A DNA stretch of 64,000 nt from Muriicola sp041358175 (GTDB lineage Bacteria > Bacteroidota > Bacteroidia > Flavobacteriales > Flavobacteriaceae): the NCBI RefSeq assembly GCF_041358175.1, contig NZ_JBGKBE010000006.1, positions 62,001 through 126,000 of the forward strand, written 5' to 3'. A model generated the notes under the pieces. That model worked only from the letters and a program-made list of their open reading frames with translations. It had not been told where the DNA came from and ran no database searches. Below, piece after piece: positions 34,532 through 44,455 of this stretch (positions within the stretch are counted from its first letter, which is position 1; each line of letters opens with the position of its first letter). The translations under genes were made by a program, and so were the position numbers.

Positions 34532-35685
34532 TAGCTACGGCAGACAGACTCAAAACGATAGAAGAATACTACTTCTCCAGGAAATTAAAGGAAGTACGAA
34601 AATTGATGGCCGATGGAAGACCGGTCATTAATATGGGTATTGGCAGTCCCGACCTGTCTCCTTCCCCTGAAGTACTCCGAACATTAACAGAAGCAATTTC
34701 TGAAAATGGGGCACATCAATATCAGAGCTACCAGGGCTTAACTGAGCTAAGACAGGCTATAGCCGATTTCTACTTGGAGAAATTCAATGTAACAGCCGAT
34801 CCAGGTACAGATATCCTTCCATTAATGGGGTCCAAGGAAGGGATTATGCATATTAGTATGGCATTCCTCAATCCCGGTGATGAGGTGCTGATTCCCGATC
34901 CCGGATATCCAACATACATGGCTGTGACCCGCCTGGTAGGTGCCACGCCCGTGACTTATGACCTGAAGGAAGACCAGAATTGGTTTCCCGATCTGGAACA
35001 ACTTGCCAGGCAAGACTTAAGTAAAGTAAAGCTAATGTGGGTAAGTTACCCACATATGCCAACAGGGGCAGTCGCATCGGAAAAACAATGGAAGGCACTG
35101 GTCGATTTTGCCAGAGAGAAACAGATTCTGCTGGTCAATGACAATCCGTACAGCTTTGTGTTGGGGACGAACCCCAAAAGCATTCTTCAAATAGAAGGAG
35201 CCACAGAGGTCGCTTTAGAGTTGAACTCCCTGAGTAAAACCTTTAATATGGCAGGATGGCGAGTAGGAATGGTACTGGGGAAGGCAGATCATATCAATGC
35301 CATATTAAAAGTGAAGAGTAATATGGATTCCGGGATGTTTTACGGGATTCAGAAAGGAGCAATTGCCGCATTGAAAAGCGGGAAAAACTGGTTTGAAAAA
35401 CTCGACAAGATTTATGAAGCCAGGAGACAGCACATGTTTGAACTGGCGACACTTTTAAACTGTACTTACGATCCCAGGGCAGTAGGCATGTTCGTCTGGG
35501 CAAAACTACCTCCCGGGGCTCCACCAGCTGAGGAATTTATAGACCAAATTCTATACGAAAAAGATATTTTTATTGCCCCCGGGACCATTTTTGGGAGCAA
35601 TGGCGAAGGTTATATCCGATTTTCCCTATGCGTTAAAACGGAAAAGATCGAAGAGGCTATAACACGATTTAAAAATCAGAAATGA
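34528..35685 (+). CDS. Class I/II aminotransferase (aromatic/aspartate type)
   Basis: A 385-residue PLP aminotransferase. The PLP lysine is in ELNSLSKTFNMAGWRVG, with MGIGSPDLSP near the start and NDNPYSF for the cofactor aspartate/asparagine region. Its place between pheA and tyrA, overlapping each by 4 nt, says it transaminates phenylpyruvate and 4-hydroxyphenylpyruvate to phenylalanine and tyrosine. Sequence alone cannot exclude an aspartate or LL-diaminopimelate-type substrate. Translationally coupled on both sides and controlled by the attenuator at 33568-33693. Confidence 0.88.
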   Translation: MIATADRLKTIEEYYFSRKLKEVRKLMADGRPVINMGIGSPDLSPSPEVLRTLTEAISENGAHQYQSYQGLTELRQAIADFYLEKFNVTADPGTDILPLMGSKEGIMHISMAFLNPGDEVLIPDPGYPTYMAVTRLVGATPVTYDLKEDQNWFPDLEQLARQDLSKVKLMWVSYPHMPTGAVASEKQWKALVDFAREKQILLVNDNPYSFVLGTNPKSILQIEGATEVALELNSLSKTFNMAGWRVGMVLGKADHINAILKVKSNMDSGMFYGIQKGAIAALKSGKNWFEKLDKIYEARRQHMFELATLLNCTYDPRAVGMFVWAKLPPGAPPAEEFIDQILYEKDIFIAPGTIFGSNGEGYIRFSLCVKTEKIEEAITRFKNQK

Positions 35686-36548
35686 AAATAGGAATCATAG
35701 GTATTGGTTTGATTGGTGGCTCTATGTCTAAAGACTTGAAAAGGGCATTACCCGATGCAGAAGTCTTCGGCCTGGATCATAAGCCAGAGCATCTGGAGAC
35801 TGCATTGAAACTCAACATTATTGATAAGATCGGAGAGGAATCTATGCTGGCGGATGCTGATCTGATTTTTCTTGCGATCCCGGTTGATGCAGCTGTAAAA
35901 ATCCTTCCCGATCTCCTCAACAAGATAAAGGATGATGCGCTTATCATCGATGCGGGTTCAACTAAATCCCTGATTTGCTCTTCCGTTTCACAACATCAGA
36001 AAAGAAGAAATTTCCTTGCTTGTCATCCTATAGCAGGTACGGAGTTCTCAGGTCCTGAAGCTGCTATTGAAGGTCTTTATCAGGGGAAGACAAACATTAT
36101 TTGTGAAGTAGAAAAGACGGCGTTCAAACTACAGGAGAAAGCCCTTGATCTTTTTTCCAGAATTGGGATGAGGATCAGGTATATGAACCCGGAAGCCCAC
36201 GATAAACATATAGCTTACGTATCCCACCTATCCCACATCAGTTCCTTTATGTTGGGTAAAACCGTAATAGAGAAGGAGAAGAATGAACGCGATATCTTTG
36301 ATATGGCCGGGAGTGGTTTTGAAAGCACGGTGAGATTAGCAAAAAGCTCCCCTGACATGTGGACTCCCATATTTGAGCAGAATAAGGTAAATGTGATTGA
36401 AACTCTGGAGGAATACATACAGAACCTGGAGGCATTCAAGGAAAAATTACTAGACAATGATATGGAAGGGATATATAAAGAAATGGAGAATACCAATAAA
36501 ATAAAAGAGATTTTAAAAGGAATACCACTGAATAAAATACAAGGATAA
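35682..36548 (+). CDS. tyrA: Prephenate dehydrogenase
   Basis: A 288-residue NAD(P)-dependent enzyme converting prephenate to 4-hydroxyphenylpyruvate, the tyrosine branch. The Rossmann motif GIIGIGLIGGSMSKDLK is at the start, followed by DAGSTKS and the prephenate-site segment ACHPIAGTEFSGPEAA and YVSHLSHISSF. No ACT domain and no fused chorismate mutase. The 4-nt overlap with the aminotransferase gene and the 1-nt gap to the next gene put it firmly in the aromatic operon. Confidence 0.94.
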   Translation: MKIGIIGIGLIGGSMSKDLKRALPDAEVFGLDHKPEHLETALKLNIIDKIGEESMLADADLIFLAIPVDAAVKILPDLLNKIKDDALIIDAGSTKSLICSSVSQHQKRRNFLACHPIAGTEFSGPEAAIEGLYQGKTNIICEVEKTAFKLQEKALDLFSRIGMRIRYMNPEAHDKHIAYVSHLSHISSFMLGKTVIEKEKNERDIFDMAGSGFESTVRLAKSSPDMWTPIFEQNKVNVIETLEEYIQNLEAFKEKLLDNDMEGIYKEMENTNKIKEILKGIPLNKIQG

Positions 36549-36549
36549 T

Positions 36550-37632
36550 ATGGAGAATTCAAACGAATTAAGAGGATGGTTAGATGATTTGGGGCTCTCT
36601 CACCCCCTGGTGATAGCTGGTCCCTGTAGTGCAGAAACCGAAAAGCAGGTCTTAGAGATTGCTCATGAACTCAAGGATACAGATGTCAATTACTACAGAG
36701 CAGGAATATGGAAACCGCGAACACGCCCCGGTAATTTTGAAGGTGTTGGTGCCATAGGTCTTAAATGGCTGCAGCAGGTTAAAAGTGAAACGGGCTTAAA
36801 AACAGCAACAGAAGTGGCCAACCGTACACATGTGGAACTGGCCCTGGAACACGATATTGACCTTCTGTGGATAGGAGCGCGATCTACTGTGAGTCCGTTT
36901 ATCGTGCAGGAAATAGCAGATGCCCTCGAGGGAACCGATAAGATCGTTTTGGTAAAAAACCCGGTAAATCCTGATCTTTCTCTATGGTTGGGTGCTGTAG
37001 AGCGACTGCATTCGGCCAATATCGGGAAGTTAGGTGTAATTCATAGAGGTTTTTCTACCTACGAAAAATCGAAGTACAGAAACATTCCGGAGTGGCAGCT
37101 GGCTATTGAGTTGCAGACCAGATTCCCAGACCTGCCTTTGATCAATGATCCTTCACATATTACCGGGAAGCGGGATATGATTTTTGACGTATCTCAGACT
37201 GCTCTTGATCTCAACTTTGACGGTCTGATGATAGAGACGCATTGCGATCCTGAGAACGCCTGGAGCGATGCAGCCCAGCAAGTAACCCCTAAACGACTTA
37301 TACAGATCATGGAAGACCTGAAGATCAGAAAGGAAACAGATGAAGAAGCAGAATATAAAAACAAATTGAGTAACCTGCGGGCACAGATCGATATCATCGA
37401 TAACCAGCTCATCGATATGCTGGGAAAAAGGATGCAGGTTTCTGATGGCATCGGGGAGTTGAAAAAACAACGCAACGTGGCCGTTTTGCAAACCAACCGA
37501 TGGAATGCCATCCTGGGGAAAATGATCCTTGAAGGGGAGACCAAGGGATTAAGCGAGGAATTCGTCCTTAAGATGTTTAAAGCGATCCATCAGGAATCTA
37601 TCAACCACCAGGAAAAGATCATTAATTCATAA
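36550..37632 (+). CDS. Bifunctional DAHP synthase / chorismate mutase
   Basis: A 360-residue fusion. Residues 1-260 are a type I-beta (KDO8P-like) DAHP synthase with VIAGPCSAETE, the metal/substrate motif YRAGIWKPRTRPGNFEG and LINDPSHITGKR. Residues about 275-355 are an AroQ-type chorismate mutase helix bundle starting LRAQIDIIDNQLIDMLGKRM. It therefore carries the first step of the shikimate pathway and the chorismate-to-prephenate step used by both neighbours. A fused mutase often serves as feedback control of the synthase in this class. It is the last gene of the four-gene operon. Confidence 0.94.
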   Translation: MENSNELRGWLDDLGLSHPLVIAGPCSAETEKQVLEIAHELKDTDVNYYRAGIWKPRTRPGNFEGVGAIGLKWLQQVKSETGLKTATEVANRTHVELALEHDIDLLWIGARSTVSPFIVQEIADALEGTDKIVLVKNPVNPDLSLWLGAVERLHSANIGKLGVIHRGFSTYEKSKYRNIPEWQLAIELQTRFPDLPLINDPSHITGKRDMIFDVSQTALDLNFDGLMIETHCDPENAWSDAAQQVTPKRLIQIMEDLKIRKETDEEAEYKNKLSNLRAQIDIIDNQLIDMLGKRMQVSDGIGELKKQRNVAVLQTNRWNAILGKMILEGETKGLSEEFVLKMFKAIHQESINHQEKIINS

Positions 37633-37647
37633 AAGTGTTATTATACT

Positions 37648-37675
37648 GTAACAAATGAGACTCTGGTGAGTCTTT
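37648..37675 (+). promoter_or_regulatory. weak candidate ECF-type promoter before GIN-domain gene
   Basis: GTAAC (37648-37652) and AGTCTTTA (from 37669) are 16 nt apart, similar to the AAC...CGTC pattern of ECF sigma promoters and to the stronger candidate at 49517-49545. The -10 part reads AGTC rather than CGTC, so this is tentative. Confidence 0.25.
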
Positions 37676-37697
37676 ATGAAAACACTAAAACTGAATT

Positions 37698-38372
37698 ATG
37701 AAAAGAGCTATTTTTCTTACTGTCCTGCTCATATCTACAATGAGTTTTGCACAACGGATTGTCGACAAAGAAGTTGGAGAATTTGACGAAATTAAGGTGT
37801 ACGACCTGATCGAGGTTAATCTGATCAAATCAAATGAAAACCGTATTCTGATAAAGGGTAAAAATGTGGATGACATCAGATTTGTAAACAGAGACGGCGT
37901 CTTGAAACTCCGTATGCAACTCGAAAAGAAATTCCAGGGAGAGGATACCTTCATTGAGGTGTATTATACTGATATCGATGTTATTGACGGGAATGAAGGA
38001 GCTAAAATTGTTTGCAATGAAACCGTTGAAAAGGACAGGATTACCTTAAAGGCACAGGAAGGAGCGCAGATAAAGGTCGGATTGGAAGTCGATCATGTAG
38101 ATATTCGGGCCGTAACCGGTGGAATAATTGAAGCCTCCGGGCTTGCCAGAAACCAGTTTATTGTCCTCACAACAGGGGGTGTTTTTGAAGGTAAGGAACT
38201 CAAAACCTCAAATACTTCTATCAAGATTCTTGCCGGTGGAGAGGCTTCCCTAAGTGCTTCAGATGAAGTAGATATCAATGTCAGGGCCGGTGGAGACGTT
38301 TATGTTTACGGTAATCCAAAAAAAGTGAATAAAAATACCATGGCTGGAGGCCGAATTTATATTAAGGACTAG
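37698..38372 (+). CDS. GIN-domain (DUF2807) exported protein
   Basis: A 224-residue protein with a signal peptide ending at MSFAQ and then a GIN domain (DUF2807) running nearly full length, with the repetitive beta pattern seen in GEFDEIKVYDLIEVNLIKSN and the later ASLSASDEVDINVRAGGDVYVYG. No lipobox, in contrast to the other GIN protein at 14433. Function unknown; surface or periplasmic location inferred. It is transcribed alone, 65 nt after the aromatic operon, and ends at a strong bidirectional terminator. Confidence 0.82.
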   Translation: MKRAIFLTVLLISTMSFAQRIVDKEVGEFDEIKVYDLIEVNLIKSNENRILIKGKNVDDIRFVNRDGVLKLRMQLEKKFQGEDTFIEVYYTDIDVIDGNEGAKIVCNETVEKDRITLKAQEGAQIKVGLEVDHVDIRAVTGGIIEASGLARNQFIVLTTGGVFEGKELKTSNTSIKILAGGEASLSASDEVDINVRAGGDVYVYGNPKKVNKNTMAGGRIYIKD

Positions 38373-38386
38373 TCTTATAAAAACAG

Positions 38387-38418
38387 AAAAACCCCGCAAG
38401 ATCATTTGCGGGGTTTTT
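38387..38418. terminator. strong bidirectional intrinsic terminator
   Basis: AAAAACCCCGCAA (38387-38399) pairs perfectly with TTGCGGGGTTTTT (38406-38418) around a 6-nt loop. The A and T flanks make it work in both directions, as fits its position between convergent genes at 37698 (+) and 38427 (-). Confidence 0.92.
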
Positions 38419-38426
38419 ATTTGCAT

Positions 38427-38867
38427 TTACTTTTTAAATATATATCGGGTAATAAATATTCCTTGTCCATCACCTTTACCGCCCTCGCTTTCAACGGCAC
38501 TGGTTACGAAAGCCAATTCCCATCCCTCAGAAATCATTGTATTGATCATAGATGTAATAATGGCATCGTTTGCAGCGATATTCTGGAAGCGAATACCTCC
38601 CAGATTGTAAAAGTTTAGGAGTTTTGTCTCCTCAAAATTCTTTACGCGAATTTCCCCGCGATCTGATTTATTTCTTGAATTATCTTCTTCAGTTTGAACA
38701 CTGCTAAATTCCTTGTAATCTTTTTCCTCTAGGGCATTTATGATTCTGGATCTCCCCAGACCATTGGGAACAATAGATTCTACGCTGGTGATAACTTTAA
38801 ATTGCTGCGCTTCCAGTCCGAGGCTGAAACCAATGGCGAGAAGCATTAAAAAGATGCTTTTTTTCAT
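38427..38867 (-). CDS. Small exported protein of unknown function
   Basis: A 146-residue protein with a clear signal peptide (MKKSIFLMLLAIGFSLGLEAQ). The C-terminal part, with MISEGWELAFVTSAVES and RYIFKK at the end, recalls the GWEL...Y pattern of small DUF4177-like proteins, but the match is too thin to name it. A middle stretch rich in Glu, Lys and Asn may be disordered. It is convergent with the GIN gene and divergent from rsgA. Confidence 0.65.
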   Translation of the reverse strand: MKKSIFLMLLAIGFSLGLEAQQFKVITSVESIVPNGLGRSRIINALEEKDYKEFSSVQTEEDNSRNKSDRGEIRVKNFEETKLLNFYNLGGIRFQNIAANDAIITSMINTMISEGWELAFVTSAVESEGGKGDGQGIFITRYIFKK

Positions 38868-38965
38868 ATAATTAATCTTTAATGGGTTAAACTAGTTTTT
38901 GTACCTTAAAGATAACCCATAGTGTTAAAGGAATATTGTTTCTTTGTGGAGAGATATGAACAAGA

Positions 38966-39913
38966 ATGAAGGGAACTGTTTATAAATCAACAGGGAGTTG
39001 GTTTACGGTTAAGACTTACGAAGGAGAGGTATTCGATTGCCGGATAAAAGGCCGTTTCAGGATCAAGGGCATAAAAAGTACCAATCCTATCGCAGTAGGG
39101 GATGTAGTAAGCTTTGAATTGGAGAAGACAGGAGATGATACCTTTGGAGTGATCCATGATATTGAAGAAAGGACAAACTATATTATCCGGAAATCAGTTA
39201 AGCTTTCAAAACAAACCCATATAATTGCGGCAAATATTGATCAGGTTTTTCTGATGATTACGCTCAATAACCCCAAAACCTACACCATTTTTATAGACCG
39301 GTTTCTGGCAACTTCCGAGGCTTATGACATAAAAACGGTACTGCTCTTTAATAAAATTGATACCTATGACGAGGATGAGCTGACAGAAGTTAAATATCTC
39401 GCAGCACTATACAGAAAAATTGGGTATACCTGCCTTGGGATTTCCGCCAAAGAAGGCAGGAATGTAGAGCAGGTTAAAGAAATGATGATTGGCAAGATCA
39501 GCATGTTCTCAGGGCATTCAGGAGTAGGTAAAACGACCCTGATCAATGCTATAGAACCCTCCCTGGAATTAAAAACAGCTGAGATCTCTGAACAACACCT
39601 GCAGGGACAACATACTACCACTTTTGCGGAGATGTACGACCTGAGTTTTAATGCGCGTATTATTGACACTCCTGGTATCAAGGGCTTTGGCCTTGTAGAT
39701 ATGGAGAAAGAGGAAATCGGAGATTATTTTCCTGAATTTTTTGCCCTGAAACAAGATTGTAAATTCAACAATTGCTTGCATATAGATGAGCCTCAATGTG
39801 CCGTAAAAGACGCCCTGGAAGATGATGAGGTTTCCTGGAGCAGATATAAAAGTTATGTGCAAATGGTGAGTGGGGAAGAAGACACTTACCGATTTGATGA
39901 TTATGATGGGTAG
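38966..39913 (+). CDS. rsgA: Ribosome small subunit-dependent GTPase A
   Basis: A 315-residue circularly permuted GTPase that helps 30S subunit maturation. An N-terminal OB-fold (about 1-75) is followed by G4 (LLFNKID) ahead of G1 (GHSGVGKTTL) and G3 (DTPGIKGFG), the order that defines the permuted family. The C-terminal zinc domain has Cys-x5-Cys-x-His and a further cysteine (CKFNNCLHIDEPQCAV). Normal length. It is followed after 31 nt by dtd. Confidence 0.96.
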   Translation: MKGTVYKSTGSWFTVKTYEGEVFDCRIKGRFRIKGIKSTNPIAVGDVVSFELEKTGDDTFGVIHDIEERTNYIIRKSVKLSKQTHIIAANIDQVFLMITLNNPKTYTIFIDRFLATSEAYDIKTVLLFNKIDTYDEDELTEVKYLAALYRKIGYTCLGISAKEGRNVEQVKEMMIGKISMFSGHSGVGKTTLINAIEPSLELKTAEISEQHLQGQHTTTFAEMYDLSFNARIIDTPGIKGFGLVDMEKEEIGDYFPEFFALKQDCKFNNCLHIDEPQCAVKDALEDDEVSWSRYKSYVQMVSGEEDTYRFDDYDG

Positions 39914-39944
39914 GAGGGAGGAGAACCTGGAAATATAGTAAAGA

Positions 39945-40394
39945 ATGAGAGCAGTAGTACAAAGGGTGGCCTGGGCACATATTACCGTGGATGAGGTAAG
40001 GACTGCAGAAATTGAAGAAGGACTTCTTATTCTATTAGGTATAGAAGATGCCGACACCCGGGAAGATATCACCTGGCTTTCAAATAAAATCTCCAATTTA
40101 CGTATCTTCAATGATGAGGATGGGGTGATGAACCGATCTTTGAAGGAAGTAGATGGAGATGCAATAGTGGTTAGTCAGTTTACCCTCCATGCGAGTACAA
40201 AAAAAGGAAACAGGCCTTCTTATATCAGAGCTTCAAAACCTGAGGTGGCCATTCCCTTATACGAGGATTTTGTAAAACAGTTTGAACTCGACCTCGGAAA
40301 AAAAGTAGGAACGGGGATTTTCGGGGCGGATATGAAAGTTGCCTTATTGAACGACGGTCCTGTGACCATTTTTATCGATACTAAAAATAGGTAG
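39945..40394 (+). CDS. dtd: D-aminoacyl-tRNA deacylase
   Basis: A 149-residue enzyme removing D-amino acids wrongly attached to tRNA. MRAVVQRVAWAHITVD, the SQFTL active-site segment and the C-terminal GPVTIFIDT cross-subunit Gly-Pro motif are all present and full length. Proximity to rsgA suggests co-transcription. Confidence 0.96.
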   Translation: MRAVVQRVAWAHITVDEVRTAEIEEGLLILLGIEDADTREDITWLSNKISNLRIFNDEDGVMNRSLKEVDGDAIVVSQFTLHASTKKGNRPSYIRASKPEVAIPLYEDFVKQFELDLGKKVGTGIFGADMKVALLNDGPVTIFIDTKNR

Positions 40395-40476
40395 GAGGCA
40401 ATTTTGTTTATTTATGTTTTAAATTTTGTAGGAATTTTTTCATATTTAGGTAATATTAGCCAACCTAGACCTATTT

Positions 40477-42387
40477 ATGCGACACTTAATACTATTCTTG
40501 CTGCCTTTATATTCTAGTATCCTCACAGCACAAGATCTAAACTTTGCCGTTAGCGCAATCCCTGAAAAATTAGTTAAAAATGCCAATGCCGTAGTGCGTC
40601 TAAATCATTTAGACGTTGAATTGCATTCCTTGACGGAAATGGAAATTTCCATGAGAAGAGTAGTAACAGTTTTAAACAAATTGGGCGATACGCATGTTAA
40701 TGGTCAAGTGGGCTATAACAACAGTATAAAAATAAAAGATGTTCAAGCAATTGTGTATGATAAAAATGGTTCTGAGATAAAAAAATTCAAAGAGCGGGAT
40801 TTTAATGATATCAGTGCCGTAGATGGGGGGACATTATATTCAGATTCACGAGTGAAATATCTAAAATACACCCCAATAGATTATCCTTATACAGTTGAAT
40901 TTACTTATAACTTATCTACTAAGAATACTGCTATTACACCATCCTGGTATTTTCTGGAAGGGTTTATGGTGAGTACAGAAAAAAGTGTCTACAATATTAG
41001 CTGGAAAATTCCCGAAATGAAACCACAAATATTGACTCTTCATTTGGATGGGTATTCTATCAACACAATTGAAAATGAAAATCGCACCACTTTTATAGGA
41101 TCGGAAATTCCATCGATGAAAAGTGAGGCCCATGCCCCTGCTTTTTCTAAAATTGCACCAAAGATCATGGTTCGGCCAACCACCTTTAACTATGAAGGAT
41201 TTTTAGGAAAAGTAGAAAATTGGAAGGATTTAGGATTATGGATGTATTCAAATATGTTGGAAAACCGAAATGAAGTCTCGGATAAAACAAAAGATGATGT
41301 ATTAGCCTTAACTGAGGGCATCACAGATCCTATGGCGAAGGCGAAGAAAATATACCAATATGTACAGGACAATATGCGTTATATAAGTGTTCAGGTAGGT
41401 ATTGGAGGGATTCAGCCCATAAGCGCGATTGAAGTAGATAAAGTAAAATATGGGGATTGTAAAGGCTTGTCTAACTTCACAAAGGCCTTATTGGCATTAG
41501 TTGGGGTGGAAGCATATTACGTGCATGTGGAAGCAGGTAACACGAAAATAGATTTTTTTGAAGATTTTGCTGATCTGTCCCAAGGGAATCATGTTATTTT
41601 GGCCATACCAGAAGGCGAGAATTACCATTGGATAGATTGCACCTCCAAAACACATCCATTTGGTTTCCTTGGTGATTTTACAGATGACAGAACCGTGATG
41701 GTTATTAAGCCCAACGGTGGAGAATTGCGTCGTACTCCGAGTTATTTAAATGAGTTTAACAGGCAGAATATTACAGCATCTATATCTATAAGCGCAGATC
41801 TGAGCTTAAAAGCGCAGGTAAAAATTAAAACGAAAGGAACACAATACGACTCGCACTTTTTTCTGGTAAATGAAAACAAAGATGATGTAATAAAATACTA
41901 CAAAAAATTCTGGAGCAATGTAAATAATCTTCAAATAATCGGTTTCCAGTTTCAAAACAATAAGGAGGATGTTGAATTCGTGGAAGATATTGATTTAGAG
42001 GCATCAAATTATGCGGTAAAGAGTGGTAATCGACTGTTTCTTAGCCCTAATGTGCTTAACAGAAATGCTTACATTCCAAAACGTTATCGCAACAGAAGCT
42101 TGCCTTTCGAAATATCTAGAGGATACCTGGATGAAGATAAATATGTTATTGTACTCCCGGCAGGCTATGCAATTGAGGCCATTCCAAGAGCTGTAAGTAT
42201 TGAGAATGAGTTTGGGACATATCACCTAAAATTTGATCTTGATAACAAAAGTAATACTCTCACCTATTCCCGAAGTCTGCTGTTAAAAACTAACCTATTT
42301 CCCAAAGATAAATACGAGGATTATAGAAACTTCAGGAAAGAAGTTGCAAAGTATGATAATGCTCAAATGGTATTAAAACAATTATAA
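40477..42387 (+). CDS. DUF3857 / transglutaminase-like exported protein, copy 1
   Basis: A 636-residue exported protein (signal ending at ILTAQ). The N-terminal half is DUF3857; the middle (about residues 285-400) is a transglutaminase-like domain with the catalytic cysteine in KYGDCKGLSN, histidine in GNHVILAIP and aspartate in HWIDCTS. The C-terminal third is a beta-rich DUF3858-like region. An envelope protein-processing or cross-linking role is possible but unproven. Thirteen nt downstream is a divergent paralogue. The gene appears more AT-rich than most of the window. Confidence 0.83.
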   Translation: MRHLILFLLPLYSSILTAQDLNFAVSAIPEKLVKNANAVVRLNHLDVELHSLTEMEISMRRVVTVLNKLGDTHVNGQVGYNNSIKIKDVQAIVYDKNGSEIKKFKERDFNDISAVDGGTLYSDSRVKYLKYTPIDYPYTVEFTYNLSTKNTAITPSWYFLEGFMVSTEKSVYNISWKIPEMKPQILTLHLDGYSINTIENENRTTFIGSEIPSMKSEAHAPAFSKIAPKIMVRPTTFNYEGFLGKVENWKDLGLWMYSNMLENRNEVSDKTKDDVLALTEGITDPMAKAKKIYQYVQDNMRYISVQVGIGGIQPISAIEVDKVKYGDCKGLSNFTKALLALVGVEAYYVHVEAGNTKIDFFEDFADLSQGNHVILAIPEGENYHWIDCTSKTHPFGFLGDFTDDRTVMVIKPNGGELRRTPSYLNEFNRQNITASISISADLSLKAQVKIKTKGTQYDSHFFLVNENKDDVIKYYKKFWSNVNNLQIIGFQFQNNKEDVEFVEDIDLEASNYAVKSGNRLFLSPNVLNRNAYIPKRYRNRSLPFEISRGYLDEDKYVIVLPAGYAIEAIPRAVSIENEFGTYHLKFDLDNKSNTLTYSRSLLLKTNLFPKDKYEDYRNFRKEVAKYDNAQMVLKQL

Positions 42388-42400
42388 TCAAAGCTTTTAA

Positions 42401-44455
42401 ATGTTACCTATGAATCAATTTTACATCTTATTGTTGGCACTTATGTTCTTTTCCATTGGATTGAATGGACAAAGTTTGAAGTTTGATGACATCAATCAGG
42501 AAATGCTGGAGGAAATGTCTTATGCGACTGATTCTGCGGCAAGTGCCGCTGTGTTGCAGAGAACGCATGCGGTAAATTTCATTTATAAAGAATCTACAGG
42601 GTTTCAGCTCATTACAACAGTCCGAAAAAGAATTAAAATTTACAAGACGGAAGGATTTTCCTATGCCACCATTTCTGAAAATTTATATAATCATAAGGGA
42701 GATAGAGAAACTGTATCAGGATTAAAAGCTGAAACCTACAATTTGGAAGATGGAAAGGTTGTAACTACCAAACTAAAACGATCGGAAACATATACCAAAG
42801 AACGCAATAAATATTATGATGAATACACTTTTACTATGCCGAATGTAAAGGAAGGAAGTATTATTGATTATGAATACACAATTACCTCGCCCTTCGCACA
42901 TCTTATAGATGAAATTTATATTCAATATGATATTCCGATCAAGGAACAGGAAATAGTTGTAACAACTCCGGAATTTTATATGTTTCAATCAATAATGAAA
43001 GGTTTTTTAACAATATCCCCTACTTACTCGAAGGAAGCGCGAAGATTAACCTATAATTCCCAAGTAAAGGGAGGATATGCTGGGCCGGGAAATACAAGGT
43101 CTAATAGTCTTGATTATTTCGTGTATAGAAGTTCATATGTTTTAAAAGATACGCCGGCACTTAAGGAAGAGTCCTATGTTAATAACATGGACAATTACAG
43201 AGGTAGTATTAATTATGAGTTGAAATATGTACAATTTCCGAATTCTCCCAGAAAGGAGTATTCAACGACCTGGGAGGAGGTAGCCAAGACTATTTTTGAT
43301 CATGACGATTTTGGAAGGCAACTTAACTACAGCGGGTATTTTAAGGATGTTTTAAAGGAAATTATTCAAGATACAGATGATGAAGCTACAAAAGTCTCGG
43401 CCATTTATAAATATGTGCAAGACTATATGACATGGAATGGTTATAGGGGATATAATACGGACAAGGGAGTTAAGGCTGCATTTAAAGAACGCTCCGGGAA
43501 TATTGCGGAAATTAATTTAATGTTAATTGCTATGCTACGAGGTGCCGGGTTAATGGCAAATCCGGTATTGGTTAGTACCCGTGATCACGGGATTCCTCTT
43601 TTTCCTACAAGAGAAGGATTTAATTATGTGGTTGCCATGGTTAGTTTAAATGAGGAACAAATTTTTCTGGATGCCACAAATAAATATGCCGAACCCAATA
43701 TAATACCGGTACGGGCTTTAAATTGGTATGGGAAACAGATTAACGAAGACGGGAGTTTTTCGTCCGTTTCTTTATTTCCATCCAAACCCTCTCGTGAGGT
43801 AATAATGTTAACTATTTCTATGGAGGAAGAAGGGGAAATTCATGGAAAAATGAGAAAATATTATTCCGGTCATAGCGCCTATCTCTTTCGAAATCAATAT
43901 AACGAACTAGATGAAGAAACTTATTTAGAAAATCTGGAAACTCGTAATAAGGGTATGTTAATCTCGGAATATGAAATAACCAATAAAGAAGTACTGGGTG
44001 AAACCATCTCCGAAAATTTTGAATTTAGCCTTGAGTTTCAATCGACTGTTACGGGTGACAATATTTATTTTTCACCTTTGTTTAATTTCGCTATGAAAGA
44101 AAATCCGTTTAAACTTGAAGAACGGAATTTTCCGATAGATTTTACTTTTCCATGGGAAGAGCGTTACGTGATTAACATTAAAATTCCCGAAGGATATGAA
44201 GTGATCTCCTTGCCAGAACCCATCAACATTTCTCTGCAGAACAATATGGGTGGTTTTGTTTTTAATATTAACAAAACAAATAATTCTATTCAGCTTATGA
44301 CGGATCTTAAGTTTAATGAAGCAGTGATCCCTGCACAAAACTATGAGGAATTAAAAAATTTCTTTAAAATCATAGTTGAAAAAGAGGCAGAAAAAGTAGT
44401 TTTATCTAAAGCAAACAAAAATGAAAATTCAAAACGCTCAGCAGAGGGTAGATGA
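42401..44455 (+). CDS. DUF3857 / transglutaminase-like exported protein, copy 2
   Basis: A 684-residue paralogue of the preceding protein with the same layout: signal peptide (ending at GLNGQ), DUF3857, transglutaminase-like core and beta-rich tail. Unlike copy 1, the place of the catalytic cysteine (KYGDCKG in copy 1) reads ERSGNIAEINL, with no cysteine, so the peptidase/transglutaminase activity is probably lost here. An alternative start is ATG 42410. Its end overlaps the start of the mazG-like gene by 35 nt. Composition is AT-rich like copy 1. Confidence 0.8.
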   Translation: MLPMNQFYILLLALMFFSIGLNGQSLKFDDINQEMLEEMSYATDSAASAAVLQRTHAVNFIYKESTGFQLITTVRKRIKIYKTEGFSYATISENLYNHKGDRETVSGLKAETYNLEDGKVVTTKLKRSETYTKERNKYYDEYTFTMPNVKEGSIIDYEYTITSPFAHLIDEIYIQYDIPIKEQEIVVTTPEFYMFQSIMKGFLTISPTYSKEARRLTYNSQVKGGYAGPGNTRSNSLDYFVYRSSYVLKDTPALKEESYVNNMDNYRGSINYELKYVQFPNSPRKEYSTTWEEVAKTIFDHDDFGRQLNYSGYFKDVLKEIIQDTDDEATKVSAIYKYVQDYMTWNGYRGYNTDKGVKAAFKERSGNIAEINLMLIAMLRGAGLMANPVLVSTRDHGIPLFPTREGFNYVVAMVSLNEEQIFLDATNKYAEPNIIPVRALNWYGKQINEDGSFSSVSLFPSKPSREVIMLTISMEEEGEIHGKMRKYYSGHSAYLFRNQYNELDEETYLENLETRNKGMLISEYEITNKEVLGETISENFEFSLEFQSTVTGDNIYFSPLFNFAMKENPFKLEERNFPIDFTFPWEERYVINIKIPEGYEVISLPEPINISLQNNMGGFVFNINKTNNSIQLMTDLKFNEAVIPAQNYEELKNFFKIIVEKEAEKVVLSKANKNENSKRSAEGR

